Assembly (NCBI GenBank): GCA_001664005.1
Contig: CP016093.1
Span: forward strand, 4,021,031-4,085,030
Source: Rhizobiales bacterium NRL2
GTDB lineage: Bacteria; Pseudomonadota; Alphaproteobacteria; Minwuiales; Minwuiaceae
Direction: 5' to 3'
DNA: 64,000 nt
Of this stretch, positions 25,789 to 32,870 are shown piece by piece. Position 1 is the first letter of the stretch, and every line of letters begins with the position of its first letter. The position numbers were made by a program, and so were the translations under genes. The notes beneath the pieces are model-generated. The model was not told where the DNA came from and searched no databases. It saw only the letters and a program-made list of their open reading frames with translations.

Positions 25789-25960
25789 TCTCTGTTGACA
25801 AAGGTCGGTAGCCATAGTCTTGCGGCTGCGAGGTTCAGGAAGCCGAGGAACGACAGGGCGGTTTTGTCGTATCTGGTTGCAATGCCGCGGAACTGCTGGA
25901 TGCGGCGAACTGCTGGATGCGGCCGAACATGCGCTCAATCCGGTTTCGGTCCCTGTAGCT
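25785..25960 (-). mobile_element. IS5-family transposase 3' remnant
   Basis: On the minus strand the broken reading contains YRDRNRIERMFGRIQQF and, in another frame, FRGIATRYDKTALSFLGFLN followed by LAAARLWLPTFVNRD, the C-terminus of IS5-type DDE transposases (the Glu of the triad is in IERMFG). A 17-base tandem duplication (25890-25906 and 25907-25923) breaks the frame between the two pieces. Only about 55 codons remain; the rest and the ends are missing. The stop codons of this remnant and of the upstream ATPase gene overlap. The surrounding 25960-26109 also has a TGCAAAAGTGACCCC-like fragment that resembles IS21 ends. Confidence 0.7.
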
Positions 25961-26109
25961 GTGAACCGGCCTGCAAAAGTGACCCCTTAGCGGGGTAATC
26001 GGCGTCCTGCTCTGAGCCCCAACGTTGGACCGCCGGATCATGGAGTTTTCCGGCTCTGGTCACGGTGACGGGCTGGTATCGCCGCCGTGATCGTGCAGCG
26101 TGATCGGCA

Positions 26110-26235
26110 GGCGCTGCCAGAGCAAATTCCAAGCCGATGCGATAGGCTGGATGGATGCGCAACCCCTTCCGCTATTTCAACAGCTCGCTACCTTCAGTCG
26201 CCTCCTTGGCCGAGCAAATTTGCTCTGACAGCGCC
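26110..26235 (+). mobile_element. 126-base MITE-like derivative of an IS6-family element
   Basis: GGCGCTGCCAGAGCAAATT at 26110-26128 and AATTTGCTCTGACAGCGCC at 26217-26235 are inverted repeats with one mismatch in 19. Just inside the left repeat, at 26155, a reading starts MRNPFRYFNSS, the typical first residues of IS6-family transposases, then similarity stops. The interval therefore looks like an IS6 copy reduced to its two ends plus 11 codons. A similar end (15 of 19 bases) occurs at 31327-31345 on the degenerate IS6 copy in this window. No 8-base target duplication is obvious. Confidence 0.65.
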
Positions 26236-26371
26236 TTTCCGGGCTATTGCCGGGTCCGGTAAGTTCAATCCATGCCCCGCGCGGAGGAAGCAAGTGATGT
26301 TGCCCCGTCACGACCGGGCCAGGGATCCTCCAGTGCTCGCCAAAAGGCTGGAAGCGGAGACCGATTACCTG

Positions 26372-26425
26372 CAATGTTTCCGAAATCCGGTCATGCTCCA
26401 GAAGTTCGTCTCCGTCCACACATGA
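26372..26425 (+). pseudogene. IS6-family transposase C-terminal relic
   Basis: The reading QCFRNPVMLQKFVSVHT before the stop at 26423-26425 matches QRFRSPATLQKFVSAHA of the degenerate IS6 transposase at 30591-31288 at 12 of 17 residues. Nothing catalytic remains. It lies outside the 126-base derivative, so it probably came from a different copy. The remainder of 26236-26685 shows only short shadow readings and no gene I can support. Confidence 0.5.
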
Positions 26426-26685
26426 CAATGCCGTCTCTGGGCACGGACGCCGACAGCTGGTCCGCATCTGCTTCGCCATCCAGCCTATCGATGCGATTCG
26501 CGCCGGCGTCGCGAAGCTGGCCACCATCTGCCATGTGGAATGCGGCGTGGCGGAGATCGGCGGCAACCTGAAACGCTGAACCGGCGATCTTTCAGGCCAT
26601 CACCTGCATGGGTTACTATCGGGGTCACGCGCCCACCGAAGCACGGCAAACACGGCACCCGCGGACATGATCGAGAGGACCACCA

Positions 26686-27354
26686 ATGACCCAGCCACTG
26701 CGAATCGATATAGTGTCCGACGTGATGTGCCCCTGGTGCATCATCGGGTACCGCCAGTTGGCCGAGGCGCTGGACGCCACGGGCACAGCGCATGATATCC
26801 ACTGGCATCCGTTCGAACTGAACCCCGACATGCCGCCGGAGGGGCAGAACGTCCGGGAGCACATCGCCGAGAAATTCCGGGAGCACATCGCCGAGAAATA
26901 CGGCTCGACGCTGGAACAGTCCGACAAGAGCCGCAAGCAGATGACCAGCCTCGGCGCGGATCTCGGCTTCGACTTCCGCTACACCGACGACATGCGGATG
27001 CACAACACGTTCAACGCCCACCAGCTGCTGCACTGGGCCGATACCCAGGGTCGCAAACACGACCTGAAGCTAGCCCTGTTCACCGCCCATTTCACTAACG
27101 GCCGCGACCTCTCCGATGACACCGTGCTGGCCGACGTGGCGGGAGAGACCGGGCTCGACCGGGCCGAGGCACTAGCGGTTCTGGCCGATCAGCGCTTCGC
27201 ATCGGAAGTCCGCCAGATCGAGAACTTCTGGGTCCAACAAGGCATCCGCGGCGTCCCCGCCGTCGTGCTCGACCGCAAGCACCTGGTTACGGGCGCGCAG
27301 GGGATCGAGAATTACACGAGCATCCTGGGGCAGCTTCCGAAGGAGACTGGGTGA
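26686..27354 (+). CDS. DsbA-family oxidoreductase (FrnE-like)
   Basis: A 222-residue cytoplasmic thioredoxin-fold protein of the FrnE/2-hydroxychromene-2-carboxylate isomerase-like group. VSDVMCPWCIIGYRQLAEAL holds the CxxC active site at about residues 16-19, and GIRGVPAVVLDRKHLVTGAQ holds the cis-Pro loop. No signal peptide is present. The helical insert (HNTFNAHQLLHWADTQGRKH) is normal for the family. An 8-residue block, REHIAEK plus F or Y, is tandemly repeated near residues 57-72 because of a 24-base duplication. GAGAGGAC precedes the ATG at 26686. Family members act in disulfide exchange or oxidative stress. It appears to be a resident gene amid IS debris. Confidence 0.92.
   Translation: MTQPLRIDIVSDVMCPWCIIGYRQLAEALDATGTAHDIHWHPFELNPDMPPEGQNVREHIAEKFREHIAEKYGSTLEQSDKSRKQMTSLGADLGFDFRYTDDMRMHNTFNAHQLLHWADTQGRKHDLKLALFTAHFTNGRDLSDDTVLADVAGETGLDRAEALAVLADQRFASEVRQIENFWVQQGIRGVPAVVLDRKHLVTGAQGIENYTSILGQLPKETG
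26853..26900 (+). repeat. 24-base tandem duplication inside the FrnE-like gene
   Basis: 26853-26876 and 26877-26900 are direct copies differing only at the last base, with core CCGGGAGCACATCGCCGAGA. The reading frame is kept, adding eight residues to a helix. This appears to be a recent slippage duplication. Confidence 0.9.
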
Positions 27355-27485
27355 GGAGGCTTTGTCAGACTAATCTTGAGGCAGCACTGAGCGGCTTTCG
27401 GTAAGCTAGCCGTATGCGTAATTCTGGCATGTTGTTGCATCTCTTGATTACTGCCCAACGCGAACGGGCAATCGATAAGGTCTGA

Positions 27486-28205
27486 TCAGCTAATATCGCA
27501 CCCATCCGGCCGCGCCCAAGACTCGGTTGGCTTGGCACCCTTGTTGACTGCATCGAACGTCAGCCCCGTCACCGTCTCGATCGTCTCAACCGCCTCCAGC
27601 CACCCATCGAGGGAACTGCGCGGCGCTGCCCCGTTCGAGACGATCCACGCGTTCGCCTCGCGGTTATCCGCCCGGATCACGACCTTCCAGAAAGCAGAGG
27701 GGGTCTGGATACCATGCGTACCGACAAAGCGGTCATCCGCGAAGTTCGCGCCCCAGATCGGCCCGCCCCACACCTCGAGTGTCACCAGCTCCCGCAGGCA
27801 TTCGATAATGTCTTCCGTCTCCCGCCAGGCTCCTCGGTTCATGGATGCCGTCTGCGGTAGGAGGTTCGTCCAGTAATTCGTCTGCCGGATGGCGGTCTCG
27901 GAGCCATCCATGTGATTGGCGGGCACCTGGTGGCCAACGTCATAACGCGGGCCGCCGTCCGGAATGGTCGACTGGAATGTTTCCGTGCTCAGGGACTGGC
28001 AGTGCGCCGGGATCTCGGGATCGATCTCATAATCCGATTCCCGCTCTTCGTTCCCAGTGTCCGCCGCCGCCATATAGTGAAACAGCACGGCACCCCGCCG
28101 GCCGCAGTCCACCCAGACCGTGAAACCGTCATAGTCGATTTGCATGACCTGAGCAGGAACGACCTGAGGCAAGAGAAGTCCGACGCACAGCACCAGCGCT
28201 CGCAT
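27486..28205 (-). CDS. Secreted DNA/RNA non-specific endonuclease (NUC family)
   Basis: A 239-residue protein with a signal peptide (MRALVLCVGLLLPQVVPAQ) and a beta-beta-alpha-metal nuclease core. YDVGHQVPANHMDGS is the DRGH-type active site, with Val for Arg but the catalytic His kept. TNYWTNLLPQTASMNRGAWRETED supplies the metal-binding Asn and the helix. These enzymes degrade single- and double-stranded nucleic acid outside the cytoplasm. The start at 28205 is picked because the signal peptide begins there; an in-frame ATG at 28265 would add 20 hydrophilic residues. It stands alone between convergent and divergent neighbours. Its use may be nutrient scavenging or degrading foreign DNA. Confidence 0.88.
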   Translation of the reverse strand: MRALVLCVGLLLPQVVPAQVMQIDYDGFTVWVDCGRRGAVLFHYMAAADTGNEERESDYEIDPEIPAHCQSLSTETFQSTIPDGGPRYDVGHQVPANHMDGSETAIRQTNYWTNLLPQTASMNRGAWRETEDIIECLRELVTLEVWGGPIWGANFADDRFVGTHGIQTPSAFWKVVIRADNREANAWIVSNGAAPRSSLDGWLEAVETIETVTGLTFDAVNKGAKPTESWARPDGCDIS

Positions 28206-28418
28206 TCCCAACCCTCTGCAGTTCTCCGTTACCGTCATCGTGAAGCGCGACGCTATGGCAGACAAGCCCCCAGGCCATGCATGTTCTCATGGCGTTTGTT
28301 CGGCCCGACCCTTGTTTCCCCGGCATCAGCGTCTTCACCTACTGCGACAACTGTCGTCACGGCCGCCCAAAAAATCTCTCAGCGTCGCGCTCATTGATTG
28401 TTTATCTGCGACCAATTC

Positions 28419-30383
28419 TCAATCTAGAGAGGTGGCGCCGCAATCTATCAGTGCGGACACAACAGCGTCATAGGCCTCGGGTGGTCGCGTCTCATCTGCG
28501 GCGCTGCCACGCGGGACGAACAGAACCATCCCTTGCCGCGCACGCGTGAGCAGCACCCGATACGCGTTCTTAAGATAGAGCCGCTTCTCATCGGACCGGA
28601 CCTGCTGCCAGCGGCTGCCAACGAACCGAAAAGATCGCCAGGCGCCATCCACATATCGGAGATCCAAATCCCAACAAACGGCAGTCCAATCCAGCTCTAA
28701 TCCCTGGATATCGAACTCGGTGGCCACCTCTTCGAGCGCAAATGATGACCGGACATCTTCTCTCGGGTTTAAGAACCAGTTGGGCGGGTCGATTTTGACG
28801 CGCGGGTTGATGCCTTCCGATCTCAATCGGTAGCCACCTGACGAGGCGACCAGGCCAACTCGTTCAGTGCCACGCGCCTGGGCTCGGAGCCATTCTCGAG
28901 CGCGATTAAGATCCCGGGTGACATGGATCGGGTATCGCGCGCGGAAGCTACCAAATACCTCTCGAGCCTGGACGATCCGGTTCTCAAGCAGGTGTCCGAC
29001 AAAATCCGAAACGGTCTCTGCTCTGAAGGATCGCATCGATACGCCGAGGTGGAGCGCGGCTGAGGTTTCCACCTCAGGACGCTCGAGAGCGTTCTCCGCC
29101 GCTTGGGTCCAAATGTAGTCGGGGTCTTGAAGGCGATCGGAAACGAATATCCGCCAGTCTGGGAAGCTGTGCTGGAGTGCTGTCACCCATTCAGACAGAC
29201 CCGCCTCGCCCGTGTTGATCTCTTGGCCACCGCCGACCAGGCATATGATCACGCACCAATCTGCATGCCGATCCATCACGCTGATCAAAAACTCAGGCTC
29301 GGACATCTCAAAATCAGCGAGTCCGCGCTTCTCCTTCATGAACCGGCTTGCCTGATCCTTCGTCCAAGCTCGTTGTGCCTCGTCGAAAATAACGATGCGC
29401 TCGTGCGGGGGATTGGGGTCTCTAATCGCCTCATCTCGGAAATGATGAATATTCTGGATGAAGCTTGCGACGCGTCGGCGCGCGTCACCGATACGGAGGC
29501 TTTCTCGCGCGGACTGATCTCGAGCCAAAGCCTCCCGCAAAATCGAAACCAAAGGCCCATTGCCTGACAAAAAGACGGCGTGCTCGTCATCGGCCTCATC
29601 AGCACGCTGTGTCGCGATATTGAGTCCGGCCAACGTCTTGCCGGCGCCTGGGACACCGGTGACAAAGCAGATAGCGTGAAGACGCTCCGTTTGTGCCTGT
29701 CGAACGACATCATTGATGAAATCAGTTGTCGCGGCGAGGTTCTTTGCACCCGCGTCCGAGCGAGAGATTTCTTGCACATCGTGGTCACGATAGAGCGCTT
29801 GGGCCGCTTCGATGATTGTGGGCGTCGGCCGGTAGCCCGAGGAGAGCCAGGCTTCAGGGTCCAGATTCAAGTTCGGTGTCGCGTCCAGGACCGATCGGAT
29901 AGCGTCCGCCAGACCAAAACGCCCGACTTTGATGGGCTCGATGACATCGTCCGAAGCCAAATGAATGTTTGGTTCCTGAGCAGAAGCTGCATCGGTCGCC
30001 ACAAGAATGGGGGCGATAACGAGGCCATGGCTGCCGAGATGAAAGTTCTTGAGGTCCAACGCGTAGTCGTGGACCTGTTCAAGCGCCGATCGATCGAAGG
30101 TCTCGGATCCAACTTTGAACTCGATGACAAAGACGATTCCGCCAACGAGCAAGACAGTGTCTGCTCGCTTGCCCATTCTCGGGATGGCAAACTCGAGAAA
30201 CACCGTCGCGTCAGGCAGGGTCGCTATTTCTCCGCGTAGGTAATGGAGTTGCACAAGCCAGGCATTGCGTTGAGCAAGGTCAAGCGCGAAGCCATGTGCA
30301 GCAGCGAGTTGGCCCAATACGGCGTCATCAGACGCAGACGTGAACTCAGCCACATTTGATTGGAAATAGGCCTGGCGAAGCAT
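28419..30383 (-). CDS. DUF2075-type helicase with N-terminal PD-(D/E)XK-like domain
   Basis: A 654-residue protein. Residues 40-130 contain a nuclease-like core: RADTVLLVGGIVFVIEFKVG gives Asp75 and E88-F-K90. A P-loop follows at about 241-251 (VTGVPGAGKTLAGLN), then Walker B IVIFDEAQRAW and, near the end, YRVLLTRARQGMVLFVPRG, a superfamily-1 motif VI-like segment. This is the DUF2075 pattern of uncharacterised DNA/RNA helicases. The ATG at 30383 is chosen because the first 23 residues of a longer reading are unlike coding sequence; that choice is uncertain. Neighbours are IS elements and other nuclease proteins. Anti-phage function is plausible and unproven. Confidence 0.82.
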   Translation of the reverse strand: MLRQAYFQSNVAEFTSASDDAVLGQLAAAHGFALDLAQRNAWLVQLHYLRGEIATLPDATVFLEFAIPRMGKRADTVLLVGGIVFVIEFKVGSETFDRSALEQVHDYALDLKNFHLGSHGLVIAPILVATDAASAQEPNIHLASDDVIEPIKVGRFGLADAIRSVLDATPNLNLDPEAWLSSGYRPTPTIIEAAQALYRDHDVQEISRSDAGAKNLAATTDFINDVVRQAQTERLHAICFVTGVPGAGKTLAGLNIATQRADEADDEHAVFLSGNGPLVSILREALARDQSARESLRIGDARRRVASFIQNIHHFRDEAIRDPNPPHERIVIFDEAQRAWTKDQASRFMKEKRGLADFEMSEPEFLISVMDRHADWCVIICLVGGGQEINTGEAGLSEWVTALQHSFPDWRIFVSDRLQDPDYIWTQAAENALERPEVETSAALHLGVSMRSFRAETVSDFVGHLLENRIVQAREVFGSFRARYPIHVTRDLNRAREWLRAQARGTERVGLVASSGGYRLRSEGINPRVKIDPPNWFLNPREDVRSSFALEEVATEFDIQGLELDWTAVCWDLDLRYVDGAWRSFRFVGSRWQQVRSDEKRLYLKNAYRVLLTRARQGMVLFVPRGSAADETRPPEAYDAVVSALIDCGATSLD

Positions 30384-30537
30384 GGAGCGTCTGGCTCTCA
30401 ATCGAAAATGAGGATTCGAACGCTGGCATCCCGAAAGGCGTTGCCGCAACAACTTGGTTGCCGATGGCCTGTGGTCTGATCCCCACCGTGTCCGCGCCTA
30501 TGAGTTATAGCTGTTGAAGGCTTGGTCCTCTCCCGAC

Positions 30538-31345
30538 GGCATTGTCATACTAGCGCGGGCCGAGCGCGCGAAAGCTCAGTTTGCTCGATTTCAGGCGGCC
30601 AGTTGACGCCAATCTGCAAGCGCCGCATCGCGGCGCTGCCTGAAATCAGTCCGACGGATCAGCTGGCGATCGAGGTTTAAGTGATTGTGGATGGCGGCAT
30701 GGGCGGAGACGAACTTCTGCAGCGTGGCCGGGCTTCGGAATCGCTGCATGGATCGCTCTTGTCGTCGGAACGGCTGATGGGAGTTCTCGGCACGATTGTT
30801 CAGCCACCTCTTGGTGTCCTGGCGTCCCGCGATGCCGAGATCCGAAAGCGCCGCTCGGTAGGAGCGGAGGCGGTCGGTGACGATGGTGCGTGGTGAGCCA
30901 TGGCGTTTCAGCGCCCGCTTCAGGAAAGCCAGGGCAGCCCTGCGATCCCGCGTCTTCGTGACATAGAGCTCCAGGACCTCGCCTTCATGATCAACGGCTC
31001 GCCAGAGATAGCGTCGCTCGCCGTTGATGCGAACAAAGACCTCATCCAGGTGCCATCGCCACTGGATGTGCTGGTGAGCCGTCGTTCGCTGCCGCTTTCG
31101 GAGTTCGGCGGCAAAGACCGGTCCGAAACGGTTTCACCAGAAGCGGACGGTCTCGTGGCTGATATCAATACCCCGTTCGTGCAGCAGATCTTCAACCTGG
31201 CGCAACGATAGAGGGAAGCGAATGTAGAGCATCACTGCAGAGCGAATCACCGCTGGCGGCTGTCGAAATAGCGGAAGGGATTGCGCATTCCGACAGCCGA
31301 CCGGTCCCCAATCGGTGCGGCACAGAAATTTGGTCTGACACTACC
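30538..31345 (-). mobile_element. Degenerate IS6-family insertion sequence
   Basis: About 808 bases, the usual IS6 size. The minus-strand transposase reading (30591-31288) covers the full protein but is broken. One end, AATTTGGTCTGACACTACC at 31327-31345, resembles the 26217-26235 repeat. The opposite end is less certain; GGCATTGTCATACTAG at 30538 is a plausible partner. Short arms CCCGACGG and CCGTCGGG just outside are also inverted. No 8-base target duplication was found. Confidence 0.6.
30591..31288 (-). pseudogene. IS6-family transposase, frameshifted and with an internal stop
   Basis: The reading starts MRNPFRYFDSRQR from 31288, is frameshifted, and then runs VIRSAVMLYIRFPLSLRQVE. An in-frame TGA replaces a codon after RFW at 31134-31136. 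The rest is intact: WHLDEVFVRINGERRYLWRA, IVTDRLRSYRAAL, and RAENSHQPFRRQERSMQRF supply the DDE residues. It ends DWRQLAA at 30591. The product length would be about 232 residues, normal for IS6. Two lesions make it non-functional, although ends could still be used by a related active copy elsewhere in the genome. Confidence 0.82.
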
Positions 31346-31439
31346 ACCGTCGGGGCTTCCTCCTGAGCTCCTATGTCAATAAGGTAGCTGCAAAGAGGTG
31401 TGTTACATCTCGAACGCTCTAATTTCGAAGGCAATTTGC

Positions 31440-32117
31440 ATGGACGAATTTGACCAACAGCCATTCAGCGATGCTGAGTTCGCGGAAAACCCGGAACAAC
31501 GTTGCCCGGTAATACTTCTTCTGGACACGTCCTATTCCATGAGCGGCGCGCCTATTTCAGAATTGAACGAAGGGCTGGCCACATTGCGGCAAGAACTTAT
31601 GAACGATGCCATGGCCGCGAAGCGCGTGGAATTGGCGATGGTCACTTTCGGGCCGGTAGAGGTTAAATCCGACTTCGCTACAGCGGACCATTTCTATCCC
31701 GAAACGCTTGTGGCGGGCAACGCAACCCCGATGGGGGAAGCGATTGTGACCGGGCTTGACATGCTCCGCCAACGCAAGGACCGCTACCGCGAGAATGGCG
31801 TCAAGTATTACCGGCCGTGGGTGTTCCTCATTACCGATGGTGCTCCGACTGACAATTGGCAGGAGGCAAAGCAGCGCGTTCATCAAGGCGAAGAACGCAA
31901 GGAGTTCATGTTCTATGCCGTAGGTGTGGAACAGGCGGACATGAATGTGCTTGGCCAGATCGCCAAGCGTCAGCCGCTCAAGTTAAAAGGACTGGCTTTC
32001 AAGGAACTGTTCCAGTGGCTTTCCAGTTCACTTAGCGCCGTTTCGCAGTCCAATCCCGGCGATGCCGTTCCGCTCGAAAATCCGACCGCCCCAGATGGCT
32101 GGGCTATAGCAGGGTGA
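31440..32117 (+). CDS. vWA-domain protein, TerY-like
   Basis: A 225-residue von Willebrand factor A domain protein. The MIDAS metal site is [12 protein letters not shown] (DxSxS at residues 29-33), with the Thr in NATPMGEAI and the Asp in [10 protein letters not shown]. Length and sequence match TerY-like proteins that partner a PP2C phosphatase and a kinase. The ATG at 31440 is preferred over an in-frame ATG at 31398. Its stop lies 4 bases before the PP2C start, and the kinase follows 2 bases after that, making a tight three-gene operon. In such triads the vWA protein is thought to hold a complex together in a metal- and phosphorylation-dependent way; this is family knowledge, not shown here. 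Confidence 0.88.
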   Translation: MDEFDQQPFSDAEFAENPEQRCPVILLLDTSYSMSGAPISELNEGLATLRQELMNDAMAAKRVELAMVTFGPVEVKSDFATADHFYPETLVAGNATPMGEAIVTGLDMLRQRKDRYRENGVKYYRPWVFLITDGAPTDNWQEAKQRVHQGEERKEFMFYAVGVEQADMNVLGQIAKRQPLKLKGLAFKELFQWLSSSLSAVSQSNPGDAVPLENPTAPDGWAIAG

Positions 32118-32121
32118 CACT

Positions 32122-32868
32122 GTGGCTTGGCGGTGGGCGTCCGCGTCCGTAATCGGTACGTCTCACATTCAAAGCGGCGATAGGTTGCAGGACGCCTACG
32201 CCGTTGCTGAATTGGGTGATGGGGGCATTCTCGCTGTTGTTTCGGACGGTGCAGGTACCGCCAAATTCGGCGCATATGGTGCTTGGCTCACGTGCCGTTT
32301 CCTGTCGGTTCGATTCCGCGGATGGTTTCGCGCTTATCCTGACCTGCCGCCAGACGAAGAACTGACGTGCTGGATAGATGAACTACGGGACCGAATATCG
32401 GCAACAGCTATCCGGCGGCAATCTACACCCCGCCAATTCGCCGCGACGCTGGCGGCAATCATTGTCACGCCGGATGAAGCCGCAACGCTGCACATCGGGG
32501 ATAGCGCCGTTGTGGGCCGGAAAGGCACCGAATGGGATGTACTGTGCTGGCCCGAGAATGGCGAGTATGCGTCCAGCACCTACTTTGTCACCGATGATCC
32601 CGAACCGCGCCTGAACATCACCCGCCACCCGAGCGGACACGATGCATTCGCGCTATTTTCCGATGGTGTTGGCGATCTGGCGTTGTCACATCTGGAGCAG
32701 GCCGCGCACCCCCGCTTCTTCGACCCCATGTTCCGCCCGGTTGATGCCGCATCGGGCGAGGGACGGCTTGTCGATCTATCGGAAAAGCTGGCCACATACC
32801 TTGCCGGACCATCGGTCTGCGAACGCACCGACGATGACAAGACACTCATTCTCATTTCCGGGGGCTGA
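32122..32868 (+). CDS. PP2C-family serine/threonine phosphatase
   Basis: A 248-residue PP2C-type phosphatase starting with GTG at 32122. The metal-binding residues are visible in SGDRLQDAYAV, VVSDGAGTAKFGAYGA, ALFSDGVGDLAL and ERTDDDKTLILIS. The catalytic core is complete without extra domains or membrane helices. It would remove phosphate groups put on by the kinase encoded 2 bases downstream, or counteract its action on the vWA partner. The gene position between TerY-like and kinase genes is the order seen in TerY-P triads. Translational coupling is likely given the 4- and 2-base gaps. Confidence 0.9.
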   Translation: MAWRWASASVIGTSHIQSGDRLQDAYAVAELGDGGILAVVSDGAGTAKFGAYGAWLTCRFLSVRFRGWFRAYPDLPPDEELTCWIDELRDRISATAIRRQSTPRQFAATLAAIIVTPDEAATLHIGDSAVVGRKGTEWDVLCWPENGEYASSTYFVTDDPEPRLNITRHPSGHDAFALFSDGVGDLALSHLEQAAHPRFFDPMFRPVDAASGEGRLVDLSEKLATYLAGPSVCERTDDDKTLILISGG

Positions 32869-32870
32869 CC

